NCBI GenBank assembly: GCA_035294305.1
Contig: DATGLD010000045.1
Location: 62,001 to 126,000, forward strand
Origin: DASRBN01 sp035294305
GTDB taxonomy: Bacteria; Chloroflexota; Ktedonobacteria; Ktedonobacterales; Ktedonobacteraceae
Reading direction: 5' to 3'
DNA length: 64,000 bases
Below, piece after piece: positions 34,687-43,556 of the stretch; the first letter of the stretch is position 1; each line of letters opens with the position of its first letter. The notes beneath the pieces are model-generated. The model made no database searches and was not told the DNA's origin. It saw only the letters and a program-made list of their open reading frames with translations. A program made the position numbers and the translations under genes.

Positions 34687-36018
34687 TTGACAGGAGTTGC
34701 AGAGCCGCGCAAAGGAGTGCCGCAGGGAAGGCACGTGCATAGCTTGCTGGCGCGTGGAGCGATCATCATGGGAGAGTACTTTCCTGACCTGTTTCGTACT
34801 CTTGCCCGGGACGGCGCGATTCCGGTGGGCACGGATAGTATACGCTGGAACCAGCTCGGGATCTGGTTGGCGTCCGTTCGGAGTCCCGTGAAGATCTCGT
34901 TCCAGAGCCGCCCATTCCTTGAACAACATGTGCGAGAACAACTAGTAGCCAGGGAGAATGTGCACGTCATGGACGCCTGCGAGGTTTCGCAGTTGTGCGT
35001 GCACAACGACCGCGTCACCGGTGTCCTGCTGCGACACCGTGCGGGAGAGCAGCGCGAGGAATTGCTGTCCACCGATCTCGTCGTAGATGCCAGTGGGCGT
35101 GGTTCGCGCGCACCACAATGGCTCAGCTCGCTGGGGTACGGGCATGTGCAGGAGAGCAGCGTCAAGATCGATATTGGATATGCCACACGCATCTATCGCT
35201 GCCCCGACCAACTTCCTACCAACTGGAAGGCGCTGCTCATCTCTGGAAGACCTCCCGGCGACAAACGCGGGGGAGCCATTTTTCCCATCCAGGGCGGTCG
35301 CTGGATGGTCACGCTGGCAGGGTCGCTGCGTGACTATCCACCGGACGAAGAGACAGCGTTCCTGGAATTTGCCCGCAGCCTGGCTCAGCCGCATCTCTAC
35401 GAAGCCATGAAGGATGCAGAACCGATCACACCCATCGCAGTGTATAAGTTTTCAGCGAATCGCTGGCGGCATTATGAGCGCATGAGACGCCTCCCAGAGG
35501 GCTTCATCATCCTGGGTGACGCCGCCTGCAGCTTTAATCCGATCTATGGTCAAGGCATGTCAGTCGCGGCTGTCGAAGCGCAAACCCTCGATCGCTGCCT
35601 GCGCGAACAGGAGATGTCCGCAAGGAACAACGACATGGCTGGTTTCACACGGCGATTCCAGCAGGCGATTGCCAGAGATATCAAAACTCCGTGGCTGCTC
35701 TCAACGAGCGAAGATTTACGCTACCCAGGTATTGAGGAGAAGAGATCGCTCAGTGTACGCCTGCTCAACCGGTATATGCGCCGCGTGATCGAACTGGCCG
35801 CATCCGATCCGCAGATGGCGGCAACCTTGTTGCGGGTGAGGAACTTGCTCAAACCCCTAAGAGCGCTGTTCCAGCCACGCATCATCCTGGCTGTGCTTCA
35901 TCAGGAGTTGGCCGTGTTCAGGCAACAACCTGGCGTGACAGCGAAAGCCCGCGAGGGAAGCGCGCCAGTCGACAGCAGTTACCAGCCGGTCCACAGCAAA
36001 GCACAGACAGGAAGATGA
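34687..36018 (+). pseudogene. FAD-dependent monooxygenase, 5'-truncated
   Basis: A 443-residue open frame beginning at TTG within EPRKGVPQGRHVHSLLARG, the segment that normally follows the N-terminal GxGxxG FAD-binding strand by about 40 residues in this PHBH/epoxidase-like family. The Rossmann start is absent here and in the 60 bp upstream. The rest is intact: LVVDASGRGSRAPQWL and the second FAD motif GDAACSFNPIYGQGMSVAAVEA. Without the ADP-binding loop it is unlikely to bind FAD, so it is called a truncated gene. It probably once belonged with the regulator upstream. Confidence 0.7.
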
Positions 36019-36148
36019 GAACGTGAAGGACGGAGAACAAACGATGCCTGCACCAGGAGCCAGCTTAATTTTACCGCCAGTGGGAGTGTCTGCAATAAGG
36101 CGGATTTGAGCGGAAGATTCCGTTGAGGAGTTCATTTTACGCTTTGTA

Positions 36149-36157
36149 TGCTATACT
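36149..36157 (+). promoter_or_regulatory. Extended -10 promoter of the PLP decarboxylase gene
   Basis: TG-C-TATACT at 36149-36157, identical to the element in front of the aminomutase gene. No good -35. About 65 nt upstream of the preferred GTG start. Confidence 0.5.
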
Positions 36158-36225
36158 AGCTTAGCTATGAATGTAGTAACTCTTTTGTTAAAGTTATGCT
36201 TCGAGCAGAAGCAGGGGAGGTTCCC

Positions 36226-37572
36226 GTGCGCGAGCTACTCATCGATGCTGCAGAGCGTGCGATTCGCTATCAGGAGGGCTTGAGCGGGCGGGCTATCGCC
36301 CCTGATCCTGCGGCCGTTGCACGTCTTGCAAAACTTGATATTCCACTGCCTGATCATCCCTCTGAGGCGGATGAAACCCTGGCGCTGCTCGATTCTTATG
36401 GAGCAGCAACGATGGCCATGGCCGGGCCGCGTTTCTTTGGCTTCGTGATCGGTGGGGTGCTTCCGGTAACCCTGGCAGCGAATTGGCTGGCAGGAGCCTG
36501 GGATCAGAATACCGGTCTGGCAACGATCACTCCGCTCTCCGCGAAGCTGGAGGAGGTGGCGCTGCGGTGGCTGCGAGGTGTGCTCGGCCTGCCGCCCGAA
36601 ACAGGTGTAGGGTTCGTCACAGGCGCGACGATGGCGAATTTCACTTGCCTGGCCGCGGCACGCCACGCCGTGCTTGTGCAAGCAGGATGGGATGTGGAAG
36701 CTGATGGTCTGTTTGGTGCGCCAGAAGTCACCGTAGTCGTTGGCGAGGAAGCTCACCCCACGCTGTTCAAGTCGCTGGGGCTGGCGGGTTTTGGTCGTAA
36801 CCGTGTGGTGCGCGTCCCGGTGGACAGGCAGGGCCGCATGCGTGCTGATGCATTTCCGACCCTCTCTGGCCCCACCATCGTCTGCCTGCAAGCCGGGAAT
36901 GTCAATAGCGGGGCTTTCGATCCCGCGCCAGAGATCATCCCTAGAGCGAAAGCCGCCAACGCCTGGGTGCATGTCGATGGTGCGTTTGGGCTCTGGGCGG
37001 CGGCAGCCGCTTCTAAAGCACACCTGATGGCGGGCTATGACCAGGCCGATTCCTGGGCGACGGATGCCCATAAATACTTGAATACGCCCTATGATTGTGG
37101 TCTGGCCTTTGTTCGCTCTCCGGATGTACTGCAAGCAGCGATGGCGGTCTCAGCGGCCTACCTGCCCTCAAGCTCAACACGAGACCCGTCTAACTTCACG
37201 CCAGAGCTCTCGCGCCGGGCGCGCGGCATCGAAGTCTGGGCCGCGTTGCACTCCCTGGGGCGGTCAGGCCTGGCTGATCTCGTGGAGCGCACCTGCCGCT
37301 ATGCGGCGCGCTTTGCCGATGGCTTGCGTGCAGCAGGGTACACTATTCTAAACGAGGTTGTGCTCAATCAGGTGCTGGTAACGTTTGGGGATGCGGAGAG
37401 GACACGGCGCGTTATTGCGGGCATTCAGCAGGATGGCACCTGCTGGTGCGGAGAGACCGTCTGGCAGGGGCAAACGGCCATGCGTATCAGTGTGTCGTCC
37501 TGGGCCACGACCGGGGCGGATGTTGAACGTAGCCTGCAAGCCATGATCCGCGTTGCGCGCGAACTGGCGTAG
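36226..37572 (+). CDS. PLP-dependent decarboxylase (group II, aromatic/glutamate decarboxylase-like)
   Basis: A 448-residue pyridoxal-dependent decarboxylase. The Schiff-base Lys is Lys283 in TDAHKYLNTPYDCG. Also present are VTGATMANFTCLAAARHAVL for phosphate binding and VHVDGAFGLWA with the Asp that contacts the pyridine nitrogen. It decarboxylates an amino acid to an amine; the sequence does not fix which. GTG at 36226 is preferred because GGGGAGG sits six bases before it; an ATG at 36196 without SD is the alternative. Confidence 0.88.
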   Translation: MRELLIDAAERAIRYQEGLSGRAIAPDPAAVARLAKLDIPLPDHPSEADETLALLDSYGAATMAMAGPRFFGFVIGGVLPVTLAANWLAGAWDQNTGLATITPLSAKLEEVALRWLRGVLGLPPETGVGFVTGATMANFTCLAAARHAVLVQAGWDVEADGLFGAPEVTVVVGEEAHPTLFKSLGLAGFGRNRVVRVPVDRQGRMRADAFPTLSGPTIVCLQAGNVNSGAFDPAPEIIPRAKAANAWVHVDGAFGLWAAAAASKAHLMAGYDQADSWATDAHKYLNTPYDCGLAFVRSPDVLQAAMAVSAAYLPSSSTRDPSNFTPELSRRARGIEVWAALHSLGRSGLADLVERTCRYAARFADGLRAAGYTILNEVVLNQVLVTFGDAERTRRVIAGIQQDGTCWCGETVWQGQTAMRISVSSWATTGADVERSLQAMIRVARELA

Positions 37573-37770
37573 CAGCGAGGGAGGCGATGTCTGCTTGCTC
37601 TTTGGTCCCAACAAACCAGTCAAACATCGCTGAGATGCAACGCACGAAAAGCCATGCATCTTGCTATCCAAAGCGTAAGCAGGTAATGAGGCAGTAGGGT
37701 AATGGTTCAAACTGCCCCGCTGGCATAAACTGTAAGTTAAACTGTCAAGTAAGGTTTTGACTACATTGGA

Positions 37771-37809
37771 AACAAAACAAAACCGCCTGGGAAGGCAGTT
37801 CTCAGGCGG
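37771..37809 (-). terminator. Intrinsic terminator of tmRNA
   Basis: Minus strand CCGCCTG (37809-37803), a 13-nt loop, CAGGCGG (37789-37783), then TTTTGTTTTGTTT. It begins seven bases after the 3' CCA of tmRNA. Confidence 0.88.
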
Positions 37810-37815
37810 CTCGTG

Positions 37816-38182
37816 TGGTGGAGATGGGGGAGAGTCGAACTCCCCGTCCAAACGGACCCATCGAAGAATGTACTACAGGTTTAGCCGGTGTTTTTGCTTT
37901 GCGCTTCGGACTCCCACCGGCCGGATTCCTCAGCGCTGGCCCTCTGGTCTTAGATGACGATTAGAAGGCGGTCCTCGTCATCGCGTCCCGCGTGTGTGAC
38001 GCCCTGATCTGACCCCACGGGAAAAAGTCAGGAGGACGACGCTTTACTGTTTCTTAGGCAGCGAGAGCGTAAGCAGGTGCCGGTTTGGCATCTATTGTTT
38101 GTCGGTTGTTTAACGAGAGTGCATACCGACACCTCGACCTGCAATTCTTCAACCTGTTCGTCTGTCGAAACCCGACATCCCC
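37816..38182 (-). ncRNA. ssrA: Transfer-messenger RNA (tmRNA)
   Basis: A 367-nt tmRNA. The 5' end GGGGATG (38182-38176) pairs with CATCTCC before the discriminator A and an encoded CCA (ending at 37816). The T-arm GGACGGGGAGTTCGACTCTC and the 5' GGGTTTCGACAG are classic. The tag reading frame ends with YALAA and TAA (GCTTACGCTCTCGCTGCCTAA at about 38063-38043). Reading back in frame gives a probable tag (A)NNRQTIDAKPAPAYALAA, where the resume codon AAC is inferred from a TTAAAC context. It rescues stalled ribosomes together with SmpB, which is not in this window. Confidence 0.95.
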
Positions 38183-38231
38183 AGGTAAAATGGAATTGCA
38201 TCAAGCTCTATCCATGTCCTGATGCATCTTT

Positions 38232-38260
38232 ATGATACCATATATCTTATCAGATAGCAA
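38232..38260 (-). promoter_or_regulatory. Promoter candidate of tmRNA
   Basis: Minus strand TTGCTA (38260-38255), a 17-nt spacer and TATCAT (38237-38232). Transcription would start near 38225, about 43 nt before the mature 5' end, consistent with RNase P processing. Confidence 0.55.
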
Positions 38261-38341
38261 GAGAAAATTGGCAGGTTCCGGGGCGACTTGATGCGTTTCT
38301 GAACCAGTCTTTATTTGTTGTGATTCAAGCGTATTTGAGCT

Positions 38342-39751
38342 TCATTTCGGAGCAATTTTGAATGACCTGCGCGTCGCTATGAACAACAAGACGCACGTAA
38401 TCAACAGGATCAAAGCATCGCGAGCAGCAATCACGCCATAATATTTCTCGATATGTGGCAGGTCAACGTAGATGATGGGAAAATCAATCAGCGTCAGGAG
38501 GCAAACAACTCCCCAGCTGAGCAGCCAGCGCCAGTTAGCCTTGCCTATATAAGCAATCAGAGGTGTTACCCACATCAGGTATTGAGGGCTGAACACCTTG
38601 CCCATCACCATCACCACCAGTAGCGTCATCAGGCTGGCGGTAAAAATATCCAGCTTCCCGCGCCATTGCAACCACCATGTGAATAGCAAACCGGCAACTA
38701 AAAGACCGGTACTTAGCAATGAAACCTTGCTTGATAGCGAACTGGTAAAGTTAAGCGACTGGTAGATGAAGGTGTATTGTACCGGACGACCCACGAAATT
38801 GCCGAGCCATAGCAAAACGCCGGGCAACGACTCTACCTGAATGGGCCGGTTGAGGAAATAGCTGAAAGGAACCAGCGTATTGGCAACATTCAGCACAAGC
38901 GAAATGGCCGTCACCAGCACGCAAATCCCTACAAATAGCCCTAAAGCTGACCACCTGCGCCAGGATGCCCATTTATCGGTGTATTGCATCTGTTGCGCTA
39001 TGAGGAATGGTACGACAAGCACTACCGGGTAAAATTTGAGCATCGTCGCCAGTGCCAGCAGCACGAAAGACCAGTTCCATCTTGCTTTAGCCGCCAGGAT
39101 CACTGCCCCTAGCGTCAATGCGGCAGGAATCAGATCAAAGCGCGTTTCCGCCAGCGCCCAGCTACCGAGCGCCAGGTAAAAGGCGAACGCGATAGCGGCT
39201 CCTGTTGAGCGATTGAGTTTGATGACGAAATAAATCAGGCCTGCTACAAGCGCCATGAAGATTGCGAAGACTACCTGGTACAATGAAAAGGGAGCAAGCA
39301 AGGGCAGCGAAAATGCGACCAGGGTAAGGAAAGGATACTCCGGCGGCAAAGCATGGAATGGCTGTATGGTGGATTGCGATTTCACCAGCGTAATCAAAAA
39401 ATTGGGGAAGTGCCTTGCCTGTAATTTTGTCGCAAGCGTGGCTGATGAACTATTATCGAGAAAGGCGCACTGGCTCTTCGAGTTGGCATCCAATCCCAGC
39501 GCATCAATTCCTGCCTTTCCTTGCCAGAAGGCGATGGCATAGCATTGGTAGCGCGTCGCATCGTTATAGTGGTTAGAAAACTGGCTGGTGGCGCCCCAGA
39601 ATAAAATGGCCCCCATCACCAGTACGATACCGATATCTAGCAAATACTTCCAGGAAAAATCTCCTATAGCCATAGGTCTGGCGGTCTGTTCAGGATGCTG
39701 CTTGAGTTTTTCCGCATCCGAACGCGCATGGGCATCATTAATCTTAAACAT
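38342..39751 (-). CDS. GT87-like membrane mannosyltransferase
   Basis: A 469-residue membrane protein with roughly 10 to 12 helices, of the GT-C type (GT87/DUF2029). The large external loop after the first helix contains Asp and aromatic residues, and the central PPEYPFLTLVAFSLPLL and LMKFYP-like (TMLKFYPVVLVVPFLIAQQ) segments are typical of polyprenol-phosphate-mannose-dependent transferases. It probably adds a sugar to a lipid-linked glycan outside the membrane. It stands alone between tmRNA and a thioesterase gene. Confidence 0.8.
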   Translation of the reverse strand: MFKINDAHARSDAEKLKQHPEQTARPMAIGDFSWKYLLDIGIVLVMGAILFWGATSQFSNHYNDATRYQCYAIAFWQGKAGIDALGLDANSKSQCAFLDNSSSATLATKLQARHFPNFLITLVKSQSTIQPFHALPPEYPFLTLVAFSLPLLAPFSLYQVVFAIFMALVAGLIYFVIKLNRSTGAAIAFAFYLALGSWALAETRFDLIPAALTLGAVILAAKARWNWSFVLLALATMLKFYPVVLVVPFLIAQQMQYTDKWASWRRWSALGLFVGICVLVTAISLVLNVANTLVPFSYFLNRPIQVESLPGVLLWLGNFVGRPVQYTFIYQSLNFTSSLSSKVSLLSTGLLVAGLLFTWWLQWRGKLDIFTASLMTLLVVMVMGKVFSPQYLMWVTPLIAYIGKANWRWLLSWGVVCLLTLIDFPIIYVDLPHIEKYYGVIAARDALILLITCVLLFIATRRSFKIAPK

Positions 39752-39790
39752 AGGTCATTCCTGAGATTGTATTCATTTCCTATCAAACAA

Positions 39791-40168
39791 TCAGGTGTTA
39801 CTCTTCATAAAACGATCCAGGTTGACAATAAAGCGCTCGTGCAGACCTTCGCCGATTTTTCTCTGCTCGTCATAGGCCTCGACCTGAAAAACCAGACGCC
39901 GTCCATCGATCTCGATCAATTTCGCGGTCGCGCGCACTTGCTGTCCGAGCGGTGTTGCTGCCAGGTGCCGCACGTTGACTAATGTTCCCACCGTCACATA
40001 TCCCTCGTCCAGGTGATCGGCAACTGCGCGCCAGGATGCGTTTTCCATCAAGGCAATCATCATCGGAGTCGCAAATACCTCTACTCCGCCCGCTCCTACA
40101 TATGCCGCCGTATTTTCATGCACGACCGTTGTTGTCATCTCTCCCATCAAGCCTGGTTCAAGTGCCAT
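39791..40168 (-). CDS. Hotdog-fold thioesterase (FlK-like)
   Basis: A 125-residue hotdog-fold protein of the thioesterase family that includes fluoroacetyl-CoA thioesterase: VFATPMMIALMENASWRAV with the catalytic Glu, GTLVNVRHLAATPLGQQVRA and a final ERFIVNLDRFM. It hydrolyses a CoA thioester, substrate unknown. The ATG at 40168 gives the N-terminus usual for the family (MALEPGL), with AAAGGA upstream; an in-frame GTG at 40198 adds ten basic residues. It follows no operon partner closely and lies 40 bp upstream of the GT87 gene on the same strand. Confidence 0.82.
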   Translation of the reverse strand: MALEPGLMGEMTTTVVHENTAAYVGAGGVEVFATPMMIALMENASWRAVADHLDEGYVTVGTLVNVRHLAATPLGQQVRATAKLIEIDGRRLVFQVEAYDEQRKIGEGLHERFIVNLDRFMKSNT

Positions 40169-40335
40169 ACTCAAATGATCCTTTCTCTTTTTGCTCACTG
40201 CTTCCTGATGGCATACTATACTACAATGTGGCTTGTGTGGGAAGAAAAGGCCGGCGGAGTAGGAGTACTGGTGACTGGGCTGATCAGATATTAGAGAAGT
40301 ATTAATCGGCCCAAGGGAAGCAATTAGGAGAATTT

Positions 40336-41133
40336 ATGCCTCATTTTGTAGAGAAGGTCGCGCATCGGGGCGGCGCTGCACTCGCGCCGCAAAATACACT
40401 GGCTGCATTTCGCAATGCTCTCACACTGCCAATTGATGCTATAGAGCTTGATGTGCAGATGTCTCGCGATGGATACGTTGTCGTATTTCATGATACCCTT
40501 GTCGAAAAGCTTACCAATGGTTCTGGCAATATGCTTGACCTCGATTTTGCGTACCTGCGCAGGCTCGACGCGGCGGCGCATTTTCCGGGTGGTTGGCCGG
40601 AGCCGCAGCGGATTCCAACGCTGCGAGAAGTCCTCGACCTTGCGAAAGGGCATGTCCGAGTCTATATCGAGATCAAATCCAGCGAGCGGAATGGAGTGCA
40701 TGGGCGCTATCCTAACATTGCCGAGGCAGTCGTGGGGGACGTACGGGCCGCGGGTATGCTCACTCAGGCGCTAATCATCTCTTTTGACTGGAAGGTACTG
40801 TCCGTTGTCAAGGCATTGGAACCGGCTTTGCAAACCGGAGCTATCGTTTCAGATGATGTCTGGAATCCGCGCACGGACCATGCCCTGCAAACCCTTACTG
40901 AGAAAGTCTCGTCTCTCGGATTCAACTGGATCAATATGGATTGCCGCCTCTTCACGCATGATATGCCTGGAGCTGCACATCAGCATGGATTGCAACTGGG
41001 CGTCTGGACGGTCAATTCCATCGTTGAGATGCGCCGTTTTGCAGCGGCAGGGGTAGATTCGATTACCAGCGATCGTCCCGACTTGTTCGCGCAACTGCCG
41101 TTCCTGGTAAATGTTGACGATCAAATCGAATAA
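40336..41133 (+). CDS. Glycerophosphodiester phosphodiesterase
   Basis: A 265-residue GDPD-family enzyme that hydrolyses glycerophosphodiesters to glycerol 3-phosphate and an alcohol. The diagnostic residues are visible: VAHRGGAALAPQNTLAAF, IELDVQMSRDGYVVVFHD with the metal-binding Glu and Asp and catalytic His, and VYIEIKS. No signal peptide, so cytosolic. TTAGGAG precedes the ATG. The following 290 bp have no gene but hold an extended -10 promoter. Confidence 0.92.
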   Translation: MPHFVEKVAHRGGAALAPQNTLAAFRNALTLPIDAIELDVQMSRDGYVVVFHDTLVEKLTNGSGNMLDLDFAYLRRLDAAAHFPGGWPEPQRIPTLREVLDLAKGHVRVYIEIKSSERNGVHGRYPNIAEAVVGDVRAAGMLTQALIISFDWKVLSVVKALEPALQTGAIVSDDVWNPRTDHALQTLTEKVSSLGFNWINMDCRLFTHDMPGAAHQHGLQLGVWTVNSIVEMRRFAAAGVDSITSDRPDLFAQLPFLVNVDDQIE

Positions 41134-41350
41134 TATCCTATCCCTACCGCATTACAAATTCTTCAGTAGGGTTGCATTGAGTTTTGTTGACCCGAACTAC
41201 CTAATTTGTACAAATTCGTGTCCCTTCGGGCATGTTGTGCGTTGTATTAGTGAGAAAGTAAACACCTTCTTCAAGAGGTGTGAAGTATCTGCGTGTGCTG
41301 CGTCAAGAGTATGGTATGGTACTACTTTGTGTTGTTCTCGAAGGAAAGTA

Positions 41351-41359
41351 TGCTATAAT
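41351..41359 (+). promoter_or_regulatory. Extended -10 promoter of the glycan cluster
   Basis: TG-C-TATAAT at 41351-41359, with only a weak TTGTTC at 15 nt upstream. About 70 nt upstream of the first gene of the operon at 41431. Confidence 0.6.
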
Positions 41360-41430
41360 CGGCGGCAATGGAAGCCTTCGGGCGAATGGAGATATGAACT
41401 GCTCCAGTTACCGTATGGAGTATATTGAGA

Positions 41431-42468
41431 ATGTTACAGACCGAAATTTCATCATTACCTGCTCAGAACGAAATACCAACTTCTGTTGAACCAGGAACTC
41501 TTCTAAGCTCTTCCTCGCCGCAAGAGGTAGCGATCTCGTTCGTTATACCCCTCATGAACGAGGAAGAGAATATACGACCCTTATATGACAAGCTATCGTC
41601 GCGGCTCGATTCCCTCGGTCAGAGCTATGAAGTCATATTTGTCGATGATGGCAGTACTGATAAAACTTTTCTTGAACTGGAAAAATTGCATGCCGAACAT
41701 CCTGGCGTGGTGCGCGTGATCCGTTTCCGCAAGAACTTTGGCAAAACCCCGGCGCTGGTGGCCGGCTTCAGCCGCTGTCGCGGTGAAATCATTTTCACTA
41801 TGGACGGCGACCTGCAAGACGATCCTGAAGAGATTCCGAATTTCCTGGCGAAGCTCGACGAGGGATATGATCTCGTATCTGGCTGGAAGTTCCCGCGCCT
41901 TGACCCCATCTCGAAAACGTTTCCGTCGCGCGTCTTCAATGGCATGGTCAGCAAAATGACCGGCGTGCACCTGCACGACATCAATAATGGCTTCAAAGCC
42001 TACCGGCGTGAGGTGATCGAGGATAGCCATATCAAGCTATATGGCGAGTTCCATCGTTTTGTGCCCGTCATGGCTCATTGGCGCGGGTACAGTGTGACGG
42101 AGATCAAGGTAAAGCATCATCCCCGCATCCATGGCGTTTCGAAATTTGGAGCCCGCCGTTTCGCGAGAGGTCTGATAGACCTGCTGAACGTACTCTTTCT
42201 CACCACTTTTTTGCGCATGCCCTTGCGGCTCTTTGGCCCATTGGGGTTCTGGACCTTTTTGTTAGGTGTAATAGTAGACCTGTATGTGGTGATACGCAGC
42301 TACTTTTTCACATATGAGCCGATTCACAACCAGCCTATGCTCTTCGTGGGCATCCTGTTGATGATCTTTGGCGTCCAGTTTATTCTCACAGGCCTGCAAA
42401 GCGAGATGATACGGCACTATGCTTTCCGCTCAGATGAGGAATATAGTATTCGGCAGGAACTGGATTAA
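41431..42468 (+). CDS. DPM/GtrB-type glycosyltransferase (GT2)
   Basis: A 345-residue family-2 glycosyltransferase related to dolichol-phosphate mannosyltransferase and GtrB. Features are ISFVIPLMNEEENI, VDDGSTDKT, and the metal motif FTMDGDLQDDPEEI. Two hydrophobic helices sit at the C-terminus (FGPLGFWTFLLGVIVDLY and LFVGILLMIFGVQFILTG). It transfers a sugar from a nucleotide donor to polyprenyl phosphate on the inner membrane face. The ATG at 41431 is preferred to TTG 41425. Its stop overlaps the next ATG. Confidence 0.9.
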   Translation: MLQTEISSLPAQNEIPTSVEPGTLLSSSSPQEVAISFVIPLMNEEENIRPLYDKLSSRLDSLGQSYEVIFVDDGSTDKTFLELEKLHAEHPGVVRVIRFRKNFGKTPALVAGFSRCRGEIIFTMDGDLQDDPEEIPNFLAKLDEGYDLVSGWKFPRLDPISKTFPSRVFNGMVSKMTGVHLHDINNGFKAYRREVIEDSHIKLYGEFHRFVPVMAHWRGYSVTEIKVKHHPRIHGVSKFGARRFARGLIDLLNVLFLTTFLRMPLRLFGPLGFWTFLLGVIVDLYVVIRSYFFTYEPIHNQPMLFVGILLMIFGVQFILTGLQSEMIRHYAFRSDEEYSIRQELD

Positions 42469-43556
42469 TGCAGAAGTCTACTCTAGTGAAAATTGGCAAG
42501 CGGGTATTGCAAATAGGTTTGCCCATCGTTGTTCTGGCTTCTCTGCTGTATAAATTGCGCGATTGGGGAAATTGGAATGCACTGCTGGCCAGTGCTCACT
42601 CGTGGAATTACTGGCTGCTAGCTCTGGCATTTTTCGGTTTTGTGCTGCAAGAGTTATCCTTCGGCCTGATCTGGAAGGCAGTTCTAGCGCGACTCGGTTT
42701 CACCTTAGATTTGCGTGCCAGCCTGCGCATCTACCTGGCCTCAGAATTTGTGCGTTACATCCCCGGCAATGTCTGGCATGTTCTCACGCGAATTCTGTGG
42801 GTTGGCAAATACGGTGCCTCTCGCACAATTGCTTTTGCCAGCATGGCCATCGAGTTGATTACCAAGCTGGCCGCCGGAGCGATTATCTTCGCCTTGAGCC
42901 TGATTTTCTGGGGAGATATCGGGGCTATTGGTTCTCTATTCCACGGTTCGCTCTTCATCGTGGTGGGGGTCGCAATATTTCTGGCGCTGCTTATTCTCAT
43001 CCACCCTCGCATCCTCAACAGCTTGCTTAATCTCGCCCTGCGCGTGTTGAAGCGCGAACAGGTGGTATTGACTGTGAGCTACAGCGACATTCTGTTGGTT
43101 ACCCTGGCGTGGTGTGGAAGCTGGCTTATCGCGGGCAGCGCATTTTTCGCGCTTTTATTAGCCCTCTGGCCGCACACAACGCTGGCGATGCTGCCTCTCT
43201 GTATCGGCATCTATGCGATAGCCTGGGATTTTGGGTTTGTTACCTTTATCACGCCCAGCGGCCTGGGATTTCGAGAACTGGCGATTGCTGCACTGTTTGC
43301 CCTTTCTTTGCCATCTGTGCCTGTTCCCTTGGTTGCTATCCTGGCCTTGCTCTCGCGTGCCGTCTCCACTCTGGCCGAACTCCTCTGTGTCAGTGTCGCC
43401 TATCTGAGTGGTGGCCGGCCTGCACGTTCGATACAACAAGAACAAGAGGCGGATCGATCCCCGCTTGTGAACGAGGCGAATCAAGAACAGCAAGCATCTA
43501 TTTCGGATGAGACTCCGGCCGGCATCTCTGCTGAAGGAGGAAATGTGGGTGACTAG
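42468..43556 (+). CDS. Lysylphosphatidylglycerol synthase TM-domain protein (UPF0104, flippase-like)
   Basis: A 362-residue membrane protein with about eight helices of the LPG_synthase_TM/UPF0104 family. It has the segment AGNVWHV-like (FVRYIPGNVWHVLTRILW) and FITPSGLGFRELAIAALF typical of the family. A polar, Glu/Gln-rich tail follows. Family members are flippases or membrane domains of lipid-modifying enzymes; the catalytic aminoacyl-transferase domain is absent. It is coupled to the GT2 gene by a TAATG overlap, suggesting a role in moving a lipid-linked sugar (inference). Confidence 0.85.
   Translation: MQKSTLVKIGKRVLQIGLPIVVLASLLYKLRDWGNWNALLASAHSWNYWLLALAFFGFVLQELSFGLIWKAVLARLGFTLDLRASLRIYLASEFVRYIPGNVWHVLTRILWVGKYGASRTIAFASMAIELITKLAAGAIIFALSLIFWGDIGAIGSLFHGSLFIVVGVAIFLALLILIHPRILNSLLNLALRVLKREQVVLTVSYSDILLVTLAWCGSWLIAGSAFFALLLALWPHTTLAMLPLCIGIYAIAWDFGFVTFITPSGLGFRELAIAALFALSLPSVPVPLVAILALLSRAVSTLAELLCVSVAYLSGGRPARSIQQEQEADRSPLVNEANQEQQASISDETPAGISAEGGNVGD

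Noticed and set aside
36235..37134. 299-residue frame opposite the PLP decarboxylase
   Set aside because: It is antisense to a gene with all expected PLP motifs; His/Arg-rich composition is typical of an antisense frame.
37348..37851. 167-residue minus-strand frame near tmRNA
   Set aside because: It spans the tmRNA 3' end and terminator and the end of the decarboxylase gene.
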